From Sphaerisporangium perillae (GTDB lineage: Bacteria > Actinomycetota > Actinomycetes > Streptosporangiales > Streptosporangiaceae), in contig NZ_JALLPO010000018.1 in assembly GCF_023276435.1 (NCBI RefSeq), forward strand, positions 62,001 through 126,000: a stretch of 64,000 bases of DNA. The letters are read 5' to 3'. The notes under the pieces are model-generated. The model was not told the origin of the DNA. It ran no database searches and was given only the letters and a program-made list of their open reading frames with translations. Both the position numbers and the translations under genes were made by a program. Below, one piece after another: positions 18,430 through 26,930 of this stretch. Positions within the stretch are counted from its first letter, which is position 1, and the number at the start of each line of letters is the position of its first letter.

Positions 18430-19460
18430 GGCTCGGGGTCCACGGCCTTCACACCCTGGCGCAGCCGCTCGGGCTCGCCCTCCTCGTAGAACCGGGTGAT
18501 CGCCCCGGCGAGCGCGTCCACCGACCCGGGCTCGACGAGCAGGCCGTCCACCCCGTCGGTGACGTGGTCGGCGAGCGCCCCCACCCGCGTCGCGATGACC
18601 GGGAGGCCGTGCTCGTGCCCGAGCCAGGCGTTCTGGCTGGCCGTGGCCGACCGGTAGGGCAGCACGAGAGCGTCGGCCTCCGCGAACAGCGCCGGCACGT
18701 CGTCGGCGGCGACGTAGCCCGGCCGCAGCTCGACCCGATCGCCCAGGCCCAGCTCGCCGATCAGGCCGCGCGTCTCGTCGAGACCGCCCCAGAATTCCCC
18801 CGCCACCGTGAGCGACACCCCCGGGACCCGGGCGAGGGCGCGCAGCAGCAGGTCAAGACCCTTGTACGGGCGCACCATGCCGAAGAACAGCAGCCGGCGG
18901 CGCACCCCGCCCCCGGCCCTGACCTCGCCCTTGGCCGGGAGGTGCGGCGGCAGCGCCGCCACCCGCACCGGGGCGGGCGCCAGCTCGCGGGCGATCGCGG
19001 CCTGCTCGGGCGAGTGCGCGAGCGCCCGGTCCACCCGGCGCAGCAGTGCCTTCACGAGCGGCGCGTCGTACCGCTTGGTCTCGTGCGGCAGCACGTTGTG
19101 GCACAGCGCGACCACCTCGGTCGCGCGGCGCACGCCGTAAAGGATGCCCAGGTAGGGAGGCACCTGCACGGGGCTGAGCAGCGTGAGGACGGCCAGGTCC
19201 GCCTCGCGCAGCCGCCGGCCGCAGCGTGCCCATCCGTCCGGCCGGCGCCAGTCGAGGTCGCGCCGCACGTGCGGGAACGGCTCCCCCTCGGGCGTCGAGA
19301 TCGTCTGCTGCCCCGGGTACAGGAACGAGGGGTACTGGGCGCGCCAGGACTCGATCACGACGTCATGGCCGAGGGCCGCGAGCCGGTGCGCCAGCTCGGT
19401 GGTGTGCTGCGCCCCGCCGCCCTTGTACGGATAGGTCGGCCCGACGATCGCGACGCGCAC
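18384..19460 (-). CDS. Glycosyltransferase family 4
   Basis: A 358-residue GT-B enzyme. The N-terminus VAIVGPTYPYKGGGAQHTTEL has the glycine-rich acceptor loop. The C-terminal domain has LLFFGMVRPYKGLDLLL and a degenerate form of the usual donor motif (RSATASQNAWLGHEHGLPVI), with Glu retained before HGLPVI. The start is GTG at 19460, one base after the stop of the upstream GT2 gene (TGACGTG), so the pair is almost certainly one transcriptional unit. Its 3' end overlaps the convergent flippase-like gene. Confidence 0.85.
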   Translation of the reverse strand: MRVAIVGPTYPYKGGGAQHTTELAHRLAALGHDVVIESWRAQYPSFLYPGQQTISTPEGEPFPHVRRDLDWRRPDGWARCGRRLREADLAVLTLLSPVQVPPYLGILYGVRRATEVVALCHNVLPHETKRYDAPLVKALLRRVDRALAHSPEQAAIARELAPAPVRVAALPPHLPAKGEVRAGGGVRRRLLFFGMVRPYKGLDLLLRALARVPGVSLTVAGEFWGGLDETRGLIGELGLGDRVELRPGYVAADDVPALFAEADALVLPYRSATASQNAWLGHEHGLPVIATRVGALADHVTDGVDGLLVEPGSVDALAGAITRFYEEGEPERLRQGVKAVDPEPYWAAYAAALLSSGA

Positions 19461-19461
19461 G

Positions 19462-20391
19462 TCATTCGCCCCGGGAACGGACGATCAGGTCGGCGAGCAG
19501 CGCCAGCGAGCCGATGATCAACCCCGAGAGGAAGGTCATCACCGTGCTCGCCGGGAAGTAGAAGGGGTGCCTGATCATGTCGACGACGCCCTTGCCCAGC
19601 GCGATCACGACCAGCCAGATCGCCGGCGGCATGAGCACCTTGAGCGGGTTGAAGTACATCACCATCCGCAGCACCTGCAGGATGTAGCGGTAGGCGTCGG
19701 AGATGAAGCTGAACTTCGACTTGCCCGCCCGCTTGCTGTAGCCGATCGGCATGTAGTGCACGTCGTGCTGGTTCGACAGGAACGCCAGCGTGATCGTCGT
19801 GACGCAGGAGAAGCCGGGAGGCAGCAGCCGGAGGTAGGGCAGCGAGACCGACTTCCTGAAGGCCCGCAGGCCGGAGTTCAGGTCGGGGATCTCCTGGCCG
19901 GCCAGGCGCTCGGCCACCTTGCGGATGAACCACTTGGCCGGCACCCGCAGGATCTTGTGGGAACCCTGCTCGCTGGTGCGCGCCCCGACGACCTGGTCGA
20001 TCGTCGGATCCTTCTCCAGGAGCTGCACCAGCTCAGGAATGCGCTCGTTAGGGTAGGTCATGTCGGCGTCGGTCCACACCACGATCTCGCCGCGCGCGTC
20101 CTGGGTGCCGATGCGCCGCACCGTGCCCGAGCCGCCGTTGCGGTGGAACGCCACGATGCGCATGTGCGGGAACCGGGGCGCCGCGTCGCGGAGCCGGAGC
20201 AGGGTCTCGTCGGTGGAGTGATCGTCCACCGCGGCCAGCTCATAGGTGTAACCGCTGGCGTCCATGGCCGCGCAGATGCGCTCGACCTCGTCGATGACGT
20301 GGTCCTGCTCGTTGTAACAGGGCAGAACGATCGTCACGTAGGGGTTCGCGTCCACGGCGGATCCAGTCTCAGGCGTCTCGGTCACACTCAC
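19462..20391 (-). CDS. Polyprenyl-phosphate glycosyltransferase (DPM1/GtrB-like GT2)
   Basis: A 309-residue GT2 enzyme with the GT-A start VTIVLPCYNEQDHVIDEVER, DDHSTDET, and the metal motif VVWTDADMTYPNERIPEL. The loop GYSKRAGKSKFSF after the catalytic domain is typical of dolichyl/undecaprenyl-phosphate sugar transferases. Two hydrophobic helices follow at about residues 245-300. It likely charges a polyprenyl phosphate with mannose or glucose for use by extracellular GT-C enzymes, and two GT-C-like proteins are encoded next to it. The start is GTG at 20391 (GTG at 20385 is possible). Confidence 0.87.
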   Translation of the reverse strand: MSVTETPETGSAVDANPYVTIVLPCYNEQDHVIDEVERICAAMDASGYTYELAAVDDHSTDETLLRLRDAAPRFPHMRIVAFHRNGGSGTVRRIGTQDARGEIVVWTDADMTYPNERIPELVQLLEKDPTIDQVVGARTSEQGSHKILRVPAKWFIRKVAERLAGQEIPDLNSGLRAFRKSVSLPYLRLLPPGFSCVTTITLAFLSNQHDVHYMPIGYSKRAGKSKFSFISDAYRYILQVLRMVMYFNPLKVLMPPAIWLVVIALGKGVVDMIRHPFYFPASTVMTFLSGLIIGSLALLADLIVRSRGE

Positions 20392-20609
20392 GTCGGGCGA
20401 GGATACAGTGCCCGGCCGGCAAGCGAGTCCCCGTCAACCCTAACTGGGGCTCTTCCCGCGATCCCGGCCGCTATTCCACGTCGTACCTCCAGCTCGACTG
20501 CACCCCCGGCATGCGGCCGACCGGCCTTGCCCACCCAGAAGCCCGTCGGGCTGCGTGTCACGGCGCGGACTCCGGGCACCGACCTCACCGTGGCATGGAT
20601 GCGCGGCGG

Positions 20610-22715
20610 TCAGGCAGTGCCCGGGATCGACATCCAGACGTCGATGGCCAGGGACCAGGTGCCGTTCGGGGGGTCGACGAGGGAGCGCTCGTCCTGGCGG
20701 GTGCGGAGCCGCATGACCTGCGTGGCCGAGCCGTACGGGGCGAGCTGGGACTGCTTCGCGGCCAGCAGCACCGGGCGGCGGCCGGCGGAGCGGATGTGCC
20801 CGGCCAGGCGGTTCACGTCCGAGGGCGCGGCGACGTCCCGGTCGGCGCCGGCGTCGGCGGCCCCGGTCTCTGCCGGCGGGCGGATCTGGGCGGCGGGCAG
20901 ACCGCACATGCCGCGGATCAGCTCGGTGAACCGGTCACCCGTGACCCGCTCCACGACCAGCACCGAGGCGTCGCGGGGCAGCGCCGCGCACAGCCTCTCG
21001 ACCGCCGCCGCCTCGCCGCGTTCCATGGGGGTGAAGCCGGTGCCGATCGAGGTCACCGCGGCGGGGACCACCAGCAGCGCGCCGCCCACCGCGGCCAGCG
21101 AACGCTGGGCGACCGTCCCGTACCCGACGTCGCGGGCCCTGGCCCACACCCAGCGCAGCCCCCACGCCGCCAGCAGGATCAGGCCGGGCAGGACCACCGG
21201 CACGAGCCGCCGGGACGCGAAGGGGTGGTCGGGGGTGATGGCCGGGCGCCAGAGCGTGGTGACGGTCGTCCAGCCGATGATCGCCAGCGGCAGCAGCCAG
21301 AGGAAGCCCCTGCCCCGCACCATGCGCCTGACCAGCACGGCCGCCGCGAGCGTGGCCAGCATGACGACGGGCACGCCGACGTACCAGATCACCCAATAGA
21401 GCGAATTCTCGTAGTACAGCCGGGTCGGATCGGGCCACAGCCCGTTCGCCACCTGCGTCCCCCGGATGAAGATCGAGTTCATCGCGTCGTCGGGGGTGGC
21501 GGGCACGCGCCGCACGGTCTGCACCCACGGGCGCACGGCCAGCACGACCATCACCAGGAACACCAGCGCCGCCAGCGCGTCCGGCAGGCGGCGCGCGGGC
21601 GGCCACGTGCGCAGCACCTTCCAGGAGGCCGGGACGAGCCTCGGCCCGGCGACCGCACCGGCGACCGTCAGCGCGAGCACCACCCCGCAGATCGCGAGCA
21701 ACGGCACCACGGAGTCGGACAGGTAGTTGAGATACGGCCTGGCCAGGACGAACGCCGCGACCAGCCCCAGACCGGCTCCCGCCACCAGCCCGGCCAGCAG
21801 CGGCACACCCATCCGGGCGTAGGCCTCGCCCCGGCCGCGCCTCCCGCGCAGCGCGATCAGCAGCCCCGCGTACGCCAGCACGGGCAGCACGTCCCGCAAC
21901 CCGTCGACGCGCACCAGCACCGCCAGGCCGAACGCCAGCCCGGCGACCACCGCGGCACGCGGCCGTCGGCGAGCGTCGTCGGTGAGCGCGATGCCACCGA
22001 AGATCAGAATGAGCGAGGGGATCTCGCTGAAGGTGGTGCGCGAGGTGTACAGGATCGGCAGCGCCACCGCGAACGCCAGCGCCGCCGGCGGGGCCCATCG
22101 CGCGCCGACCAGCCGGGCGGTGACCCCGGCGACCGTCAGCACCGCCAGAGCGCCGAGCACCGGGGCGACCAGCAGGAGACCGGACACCCCGCCCAGCCAG
22201 TGACCGATCGCGTCGACGAGCGGCGCGCCCGGCATGAACTGCGGCACCACCGCGCCGTCATGATCGTAGAAGCCCACGCTGTCGAAGCGCAGCGCCGGAT
22301 CGGAGCCGCCGAACGCCGCCGCCCCGTACGGGATGGGCAGGGACCCGTGCCCCGCCAGCCAGGCGGTGTACTGCGCGTAGGTCGCGGGATCCCTGCGGAC
22401 GATCAGCTGCTCGCTGTGGAAGACGGCGTTGAACACCCCGGAGGCGACGGCGATGCCGGTGACGGCGACGACATGCCGAGCCGTGGCGTCGGGCGCCTCC
22501 CGGCCGCCCGTGAAACGGACCCAGTACCCGCACAGGGCGACGGCGAGCACCCCGCCCAGCAGCAGTGCCGGCAGCGGCCGGAACCAGCCGAGCAGCAACA
22601 GCGGCAGCCCGGCGAGCAGCCAGCCGGTCAGCACGAGCGCGGGCATGACGGTCACCGCCGCGAGCACCCGCCCCGCCGACGGCCATCGAGAGCGATCGAA
22701 CCGGGCCCCATCCAT
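20610..22715 (-). CDS. Large polytopic membrane protein, GT-C glycosyltransferase-like
   Basis: A 701-residue protein with about 12 hydrophobic segments and a C-terminal soluble part of about 150 residues ending in SLAIDVWMSIPGTA. The first extracytoplasmic loop has IVRRDPATYAQYTAWLAGHG, with an Asp in the position of the acidic loop-1 motif of GT-C enzymes, and later VRVDGLRDVLPVLAY. GT-C enzymes use polyprenyl-phosphate sugars at the outer face; the neighbouring DPM1-like gene would supply the donor. The start is ATG at 22715. The exact substrate and even the catalytic role are inferred from topology and context. Confidence 0.75.
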   Translation of the reverse strand: MDGARFDRSRWPSAGRVLAAVTVMPALVLTGWLLAGLPLLLLGWFRPLPALLLGGVLAVALCGYWVRFTGGREAPDATARHVVAVTGIAVASGVFNAVFHSEQLIVRRDPATYAQYTAWLAGHGSLPIPYGAAAFGGSDPALRFDSVGFYDHDGAVVPQFMPGAPLVDAIGHWLGGVSGLLLVAPVLGALAVLTVAGVTARLVGARWAPPAALAFAVALPILYTSRTTFSEIPSLILIFGGIALTDDARRRPRAAVVAGLAFGLAVLVRVDGLRDVLPVLAYAGLLIALRGRRGRGEAYARMGVPLLAGLVAGAGLGLVAAFVLARPYLNYLSDSVVPLLAICGVVLALTVAGAVAGPRLVPASWKVLRTWPPARRLPDALAALVFLVMVVLAVRPWVQTVRRVPATPDDAMNSIFIRGTQVANGLWPDPTRLYYENSLYWVIWYVGVPVVMLATLAAAVLVRRMVRGRGFLWLLPLAIIGWTTVTTLWRPAITPDHPFASRRLVPVVLPGLILLAAWGLRWVWARARDVGYGTVAQRSLAAVGGALLVVPAAVTSIGTGFTPMERGEAAAVERLCAALPRDASVLVVERVTGDRFTELIRGMCGLPAAQIRPPAETGAADAGADRDVAAPSDVNRLAGHIRSAGRRPVLLAAKQSQLAPYGSATQVMRLRTRQDERSLVDPPNGTWSLAIDVWMSIPGTA

Positions 22716-22915
22716 AGTCCCCGCGAGCCTAACCGCCGGCCGACCCCCCAGCGCCCCGCCCACCCACCTACAGGCCCAACTCCCCCCACCACCCACCATC
22801 CCACCGCGCACCTGCGCACGTACCGGCTGGGGACGGGTAACGTACGGGCCGGATCTCGCGTCGACGGATCGGGTGCGTCGCGCGGGACTTCGGTGGCCCC
22901 GGGCTCTGCCGGGGA

Positions 22916-24664
22916 GTGACGAGCGGGGGTGAAGTGGTCGCTGCCGAGCGGGCCCCCACGGCGCTGGGCGGCGCCCGTAAGCGGGGCGGCACCCGCATGC
23001 GCACCGCCTGGCCGCACCTGCGGTCTCCGAGCACCCGGAACGCGATCCTGCGGGCTGCCGCTCGTGAACACCGGTGGTTCCTGGTGGTGCTGTCGCTGGG
23101 TGCGGCGCTGCGGCTGGTGACGATGCTCGGCTACCGGCCGGCGCTGTGGTTCCCCGACTCCTACACCTACGTGGTGACCGCGCTGCGGCCCCGGCCCGAT
23201 CTGGTGCGTCCCGCCGGATACTCGATGTTCCTGCGCCTGCTGGAGCCGTTCCACGCTTTCGGGGTCGTGGTCGCCGTCCAGCACCTGCTCGGCCTGGCCA
23301 TGGGCGTGCTCGTGTACGCCACCGTCCTGCGTCGCGGGGGACGCGCCTGGGCGGCGACGCTCGCCACGGCGCCGGTGCTGCTGGACGCCTACCAGATCGA
23401 ACTGGAGCACCTCCTCGTCTCCGACACCCTGTTCGCCTTCCTCATCGTGGCCACGATCTGCACCCTCCTCGGCACCCCGACCTGGCGCGGGACCTGTGCG
23501 GCCGGTGCGTTGCTGGGGGCCGCGACTCTGACCAGGACGGTGGGACTGCCGCTGGTAGTGGTGGTGGCGGCGTGGCTGCTGTTGCGCCGCTCCGGCCCAC
23601 GCCGCCCTGGCGCGGGGACCGCTGACCGGCGCGAGGTGACCTCCGTGTCCCCCGTCCGCAGGCTGCTCTCGCATTCCGGCTGGGCGGGTGCGCGTCTTGC
23701 GGTGGTGCTGGTGGTCGTGGCGTTGGTGCCGATCGCGGGGTATGCGGCGTGGTTCTCGGCCACCTATCACCGGTTCGGCATCGTGGGCTCCAACGGGGTG
23801 TTCCTGTACGCCCGGACGATGTCGTTCGCGGACTGCGGGGTCATGCGGCCGCCGCCGGACCTCGCGGTGCTGTGCGACGGCAGGCCGCCGTCCCGCAGGC
23901 CGCCGTCGCAGGAGTTCGTGTGGGCTCCCGACGCTCCGCTGGTGGCGCTGCCCGGCATCACCTTCACCAAGGAGACCGACCGGCTCGCCGGGCGATTCGC
24001 GTTCCTCGCGCTGCGCAGCCAGCCGGTGGACTACGCCGTCTCGGTGCTCTCGGAGCTGGCCCGGTCGTTCACCTGGGGCCGCCCCGTCTACCCCGACCAG
24101 GAGATCTACGACTACTACGAGTTCCCGGCGAGGACGCCCGCGCCGCCCGGCCGCTACCCCGCCATGGTGGGCGCGGATCTCGCCGTGCGCTACGAGCAGG
24201 GGCCGATCGGGACGCGCATCGTCGAGCCGTTCGCAGGATGGATGCGCGCCTACCAGGACGTGGCCAGGCTGCCCGGCACGGCGCTGCTGGCCATCCTCCT
24301 GCTGCCTCCGGCCGTCGCGGTCGCGAGCACATGGAGGAGCCGCCGCGCCGCCCACCCTTCCGAGGGGAACCGCGACGCCGTCCAGCCGCTCGAGGGGAAC
24401 CGCTCCGCCGTCCAGCCGCTCGAGGGGAACCGCTCCGCCGTCCAGCAGTCCGGTCCGCGGACGGTCCCGAGCCTGCGGAGCGGGGCGCGGAGGTGGGGGG
24501 CCCCGTCATGGGCGCTGCCGTGGGTCGCTTCGGTGTCCTTGCTGGTCATCCCGGCGGCGACGGCGGAGTTCGACTACCGCTACGTCCTGCCGGCGGTGCC
24601 GCTGGCGTGCCTCGCCGCCGCGCTCCTGACGGCGAGACAGGCGGATCGGTCAGAGACGTCATGA
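22916..24664 (+). CDS. Polytopic GT-C glycosyltransferase-like protein
   Basis: A 582-residue protein with a hydrophobic core of about ten helices. Loop 1 reads ALWFPDSYTYVVTALRPRPDL, with the Asp typical of GT-C enzymes, followed by VRPAGYSMFLRLL. A large outer loop (about residues 290-430) contains FADCGVM and YYEFPARTPAPPGRYPAM. It would transfer a sugar from a polyprenyl-phosphate donor. The GTG at 22916 is the first start; GTG at 22934 (after a run of G) and ATG at 22997 are alternatives. It is divergent from the similar protein at 20610-22715. A three-copy 30-bp repeat interrupts the loop before the last helices. Confidence 0.78.
   Translation: MTSGGEVVAAERAPTALGGARKRGGTRMRTAWPHLRSPSTRNAILRAAAREHRWFLVVLSLGAALRLVTMLGYRPALWFPDSYTYVVTALRPRPDLVRPAGYSMFLRLLEPFHAFGVVVAVQHLLGLAMGVLVYATVLRRGGRAWAATLATAPVLLDAYQIELEHLLVSDTLFAFLIVATICTLLGTPTWRGTCAAGALLGAATLTRTVGLPLVVVVAAWLLLRRSGPRRPGAGTADRREVTSVSPVRRLLSHSGWAGARLAVVLVVVALVPIAGYAAWFSATYHRFGIVGSNGVFLYARTMSFADCGVMRPPPDLAVLCDGRPPSRRPPSQEFVWAPDAPLVALPGITFTKETDRLAGRFAFLALRSQPVDYAVSVLSELARSFTWGRPVYPDQEIYDYYEFPARTPAPPGRYPAMVGADLAVRYEQGPIGTRIVEPFAGWMRAYQDVARLPGTALLAILLLPPAVAVASTWRSRRAAHPSEGNRDAVQPLEGNRSAVQPLEGNRSAVQQSGPRTVPSLRSGARRWGAPSWALPWVASVSLLVIPAATAEFDYRYVLPAVPLACLAAALLTARQADRSETS
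24361..24446 (+). repeat. 30-bp tandem repeat, about 2.9 copies, inside the GT-C-like gene
   Basis: Units start at 24361, 24391 and 24421. The second and third are identical over the 26 bases they share, and the first differs at two bases. Each encodes about ten residues of the type EGNRSAVQPL. The block keeps the frame and falls in a hydrophilic loop. Confidence 0.93.
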
Positions 24665-24837
24665 CCTGCGAATTCTGTGAACTTCAGGTAAAGCCACGGA
24701 TTACGATATTCCAGGAAATACCCTCGTGTCGGTAAGCTTGGCGGCCGGATCGATCCCTCTGGAGTATTCATGATCATGCGCTTGTTCACCCGATCATGCT
24801 GCCCAGAACCGGGCCGGTGACCTAATCTCATGACGAA

Positions 24838-26664
24838 ATGAGCGACCACCGATACGGCGCCACGGTCAGGGACCAACCGGGCGAGCCGGCCACGCCGGGC
24901 CGCAGGTCGAGCCACGGCCGCGCGCCCGAGCCTCCGATCGACGCCTCCCCACGGGAAGGGACGCGCCGTCGCAGGGGCGTCCCTCATGAACCGCCGCCGT
25001 CGGAGCGTCCGGACCCCTACGAGCACCTCTACGGGCCGCACCCATCAGGGCCGCAGGAGCTTCCCCTGGTCGACGAGCCGCGTGGCGGCCGCCGCCAGCG
25101 GGGCGGGTCCGCACAGCCGCCGCCTCCCCCGCCGGAGGACCCCGGCCACGGGCGCCGTCGCGGCGGCGGGAACGGCCCGCGCGGCAGCGCCGGCGGCTCG
25201 CGGGTTCTGGCCTGGGTCAGCATCGCGCTCACCAGCGTCCTGGTGCTCCTGGCGCTCACGGGCTACACGCTGTACCGCAACGTGCTCGGCGAGGTCGGCG
25301 TTGAAGACGTCACCCCCGACCTCAACGCCAACCGTCCGGTGAACGCCACGGGCGCGCTCAACGTCCTGCTGGTCGGCTCCGACTCCCGTGCGGGCGACAA
25401 CAAGAAGTACGGCCAGCACATGTCCGGCGAGGGTGAGCGCACCGACACGATCATCCTCCTGCACGTCTCACCGAACCGCGACAAGGCGACGCTGATCAGC
25501 TTTCCGCGCGACTCGATGGTGCAGATCCCGGCGTGCAAGAACGCCCGGACCAAGGTCGCCCTTCCGCCCCGCCTCGACATGATCAACTCCGCCTTCAACG
25601 AGGGCGGCATGGCCTGCACGATCAACACGATCGAGGCGAACACCAACATCCGCGTCGACCACTACATCAAGGTCGACTTCACCGGCTTCAAGGCCATCGT
25701 CGACGCGCTCGAAGGCATCGAGATCTGCGTCCCCACGGCGGTCGACGACCGTCAGGCCAAGCTCCACCTGACGGCCGGCAAGCAGACCGTGAAGGGCGAG
25801 ACCGCGCTCGCGTACGTGCGCGCGCGGCACTCCCTGGGCGACGGCAGCGACATCAGCCGCATCAAGCGGCAGCAGATCTTCCTCTCCCAGGTGATCAAGA
25901 AGGCTACCAGCGGTGACACCCTCACCAATCCGGCCAAGCTGCTGAACCTCGTCAAGGCCGGCGCCCACTCGGTCGTGATGGACCCGCAGCTCGACGTGGA
26001 CACGCTGATCCAGATCGCGCAGAGCGCCCGCAGCCTCACGGCCAAGGGCGTCAAGTTCGTCACGGTTCCCTGGGAGCCGTACCCGGCGGACAAGAACCGC
26101 GTCCAGTGGAAGCAGCCGGACGCGGGCCGGATGTTCGAGTCGCTCCGCACCGACATCGAGGTCACCCCGTCCGCCAAGCCGAGCGCGTCGTCCTCCAGCG
26201 GCCCGGCCAAGCCCGCGATCAAGCCCAGCCAGGTGCGCATCCAGGTCGTCAACGGCACCAACACCACCGGCAAGGCCAAGGAGGTCGCCGAGGCGCTGGC
26301 GGCGCAGGGCTTCAAGGTCACCCAGGTCGGCGACGCGCGGAACGCCGACGGAACGGACCGGCCGCAGACCATGCTGCTGTACTCCAAGAACGCCAAGGAC
26401 GGCGCCGACTACGCCGCTCCGGTGGTCGGCAAGCTGCTGAACAAGGTCACCCCGGCGGGGGGCAAGGTGAAGACCGCGTTGCTCCAGCCGTTCACCCCGT
26501 CCGCGACGCCCACGGCCACCGCCGCATCGACGGCCACGCCGCCGGCCGGGTCCCCGATCCTCCAACTGGTCGTCGGGGCCGACTTCAAGGGCGTCAAGGT
26601 GCCGGTCACCATCCCCGACAGCGCCCGCGTGGTCGACTCCAAGACCGACGTCTGCAGCACCTGA
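24838..26664 (+). CDS. LytR-CpsA-Psr (LCP) family wall-polymer ligase with LytR_C domain
   Basis: A 608-residue protein: a Pro/Arg-rich cytoplasmic stretch (1-120), one membrane helix (about 122-145), then the extracellular LCP catalytic domain with LLVGSDSRAG, ISFPRDSMVQIP and the Arg-rich RARHSLGDGSDISRIKRQQ. LCP enzymes move glycopolymers from a polyprenyl-pyrophosphate carrier to peptidoglycan. A second domain (about 460-535, VRIQVVNGTNTTGKAKEVAEAL) is the LytR C-terminal domain, followed by a Thr/Ala/Pro linker. The start is ATG at 24838; no clear ribosome site is seen, so the upstream region may be leaderless or the start may differ. A strong terminator follows the gene. Confidence 0.93.
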   Translation: MSDHRYGATVRDQPGEPATPGRRSSHGRAPEPPIDASPREGTRRRRGVPHEPPPSERPDPYEHLYGPHPSGPQELPLVDEPRGGRRQRGGSAQPPPPPPEDPGHGRRRGGGNGPRGSAGGSRVLAWVSIALTSVLVLLALTGYTLYRNVLGEVGVEDVTPDLNANRPVNATGALNVLLVGSDSRAGDNKKYGQHMSGEGERTDTIILLHVSPNRDKATLISFPRDSMVQIPACKNARTKVALPPRLDMINSAFNEGGMACTINTIEANTNIRVDHYIKVDFTGFKAIVDALEGIEICVPTAVDDRQAKLHLTAGKQTVKGETALAYVRARHSLGDGSDISRIKRQQIFLSQVIKKATSGDTLTNPAKLLNLVKAGAHSVVMDPQLDVDTLIQIAQSARSLTAKGVKFVTVPWEPYPADKNRVQWKQPDAGRMFESLRTDIEVTPSAKPSASSSSGPAKPAIKPSQVRIQVVNGTNTTGKAKEVAEALAAQGFKVTQVGDARNADGTDRPQTMLLYSKNAKDGADYAAPVVGKLLNKVTPAGGKVKTALLQPFTPSATPTATAASTATPPAGSPILQLVVGADFKGVKVPVTIPDSARVVDSKTDVCST

Positions 26665-26713
26665 GCACCCTGCCTCCAAGGCGCCTCAGGCCGCCCTCCG
26701 AGGCGCCCTGAGC

Positions 26714-26766
26714 AGATCATGAGAACGGCCCGATCCCCCTGCGGGACCGGGCCGTTCTCATGATCT
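26714..26766 (+). terminator. Intrinsic terminator hairpin after the LCP gene
   Basis: A perfect 19-bp stem: AGATCATGAGAACGGCCCG at 26714-26732 pairs with its exact reverse complement ending at 26766, around a loop of about 15 bases. It lies about 50 bp after the LCP stop. There is no long T tract, as is common in actinomycetes. Confidence 0.85.
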
Positions 26767-26930
26767 GTGCTGGGAACTTCCGACTCCGTCGCGACATTTG
26801 ATGATGGGAGCGTTAGGGTGGATGATCTGGCAAGCGCCCCCGAGTACCGTTTCCGCCAATTCGGTGCGGGGCGCCTCCACAAGTCAGAAGCCACCCCTGG
26901 TCTCCCGACAGATAGCTGAGCGTTTCCCCC

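Noticed and set aside
22916-24664. Plus-strand frame 23749-24735 as a separate gene
   Set aside because: It is a shifted frame of the GT-C-like gene with Arg/Gly-rich composition and no hydrophobic helices.
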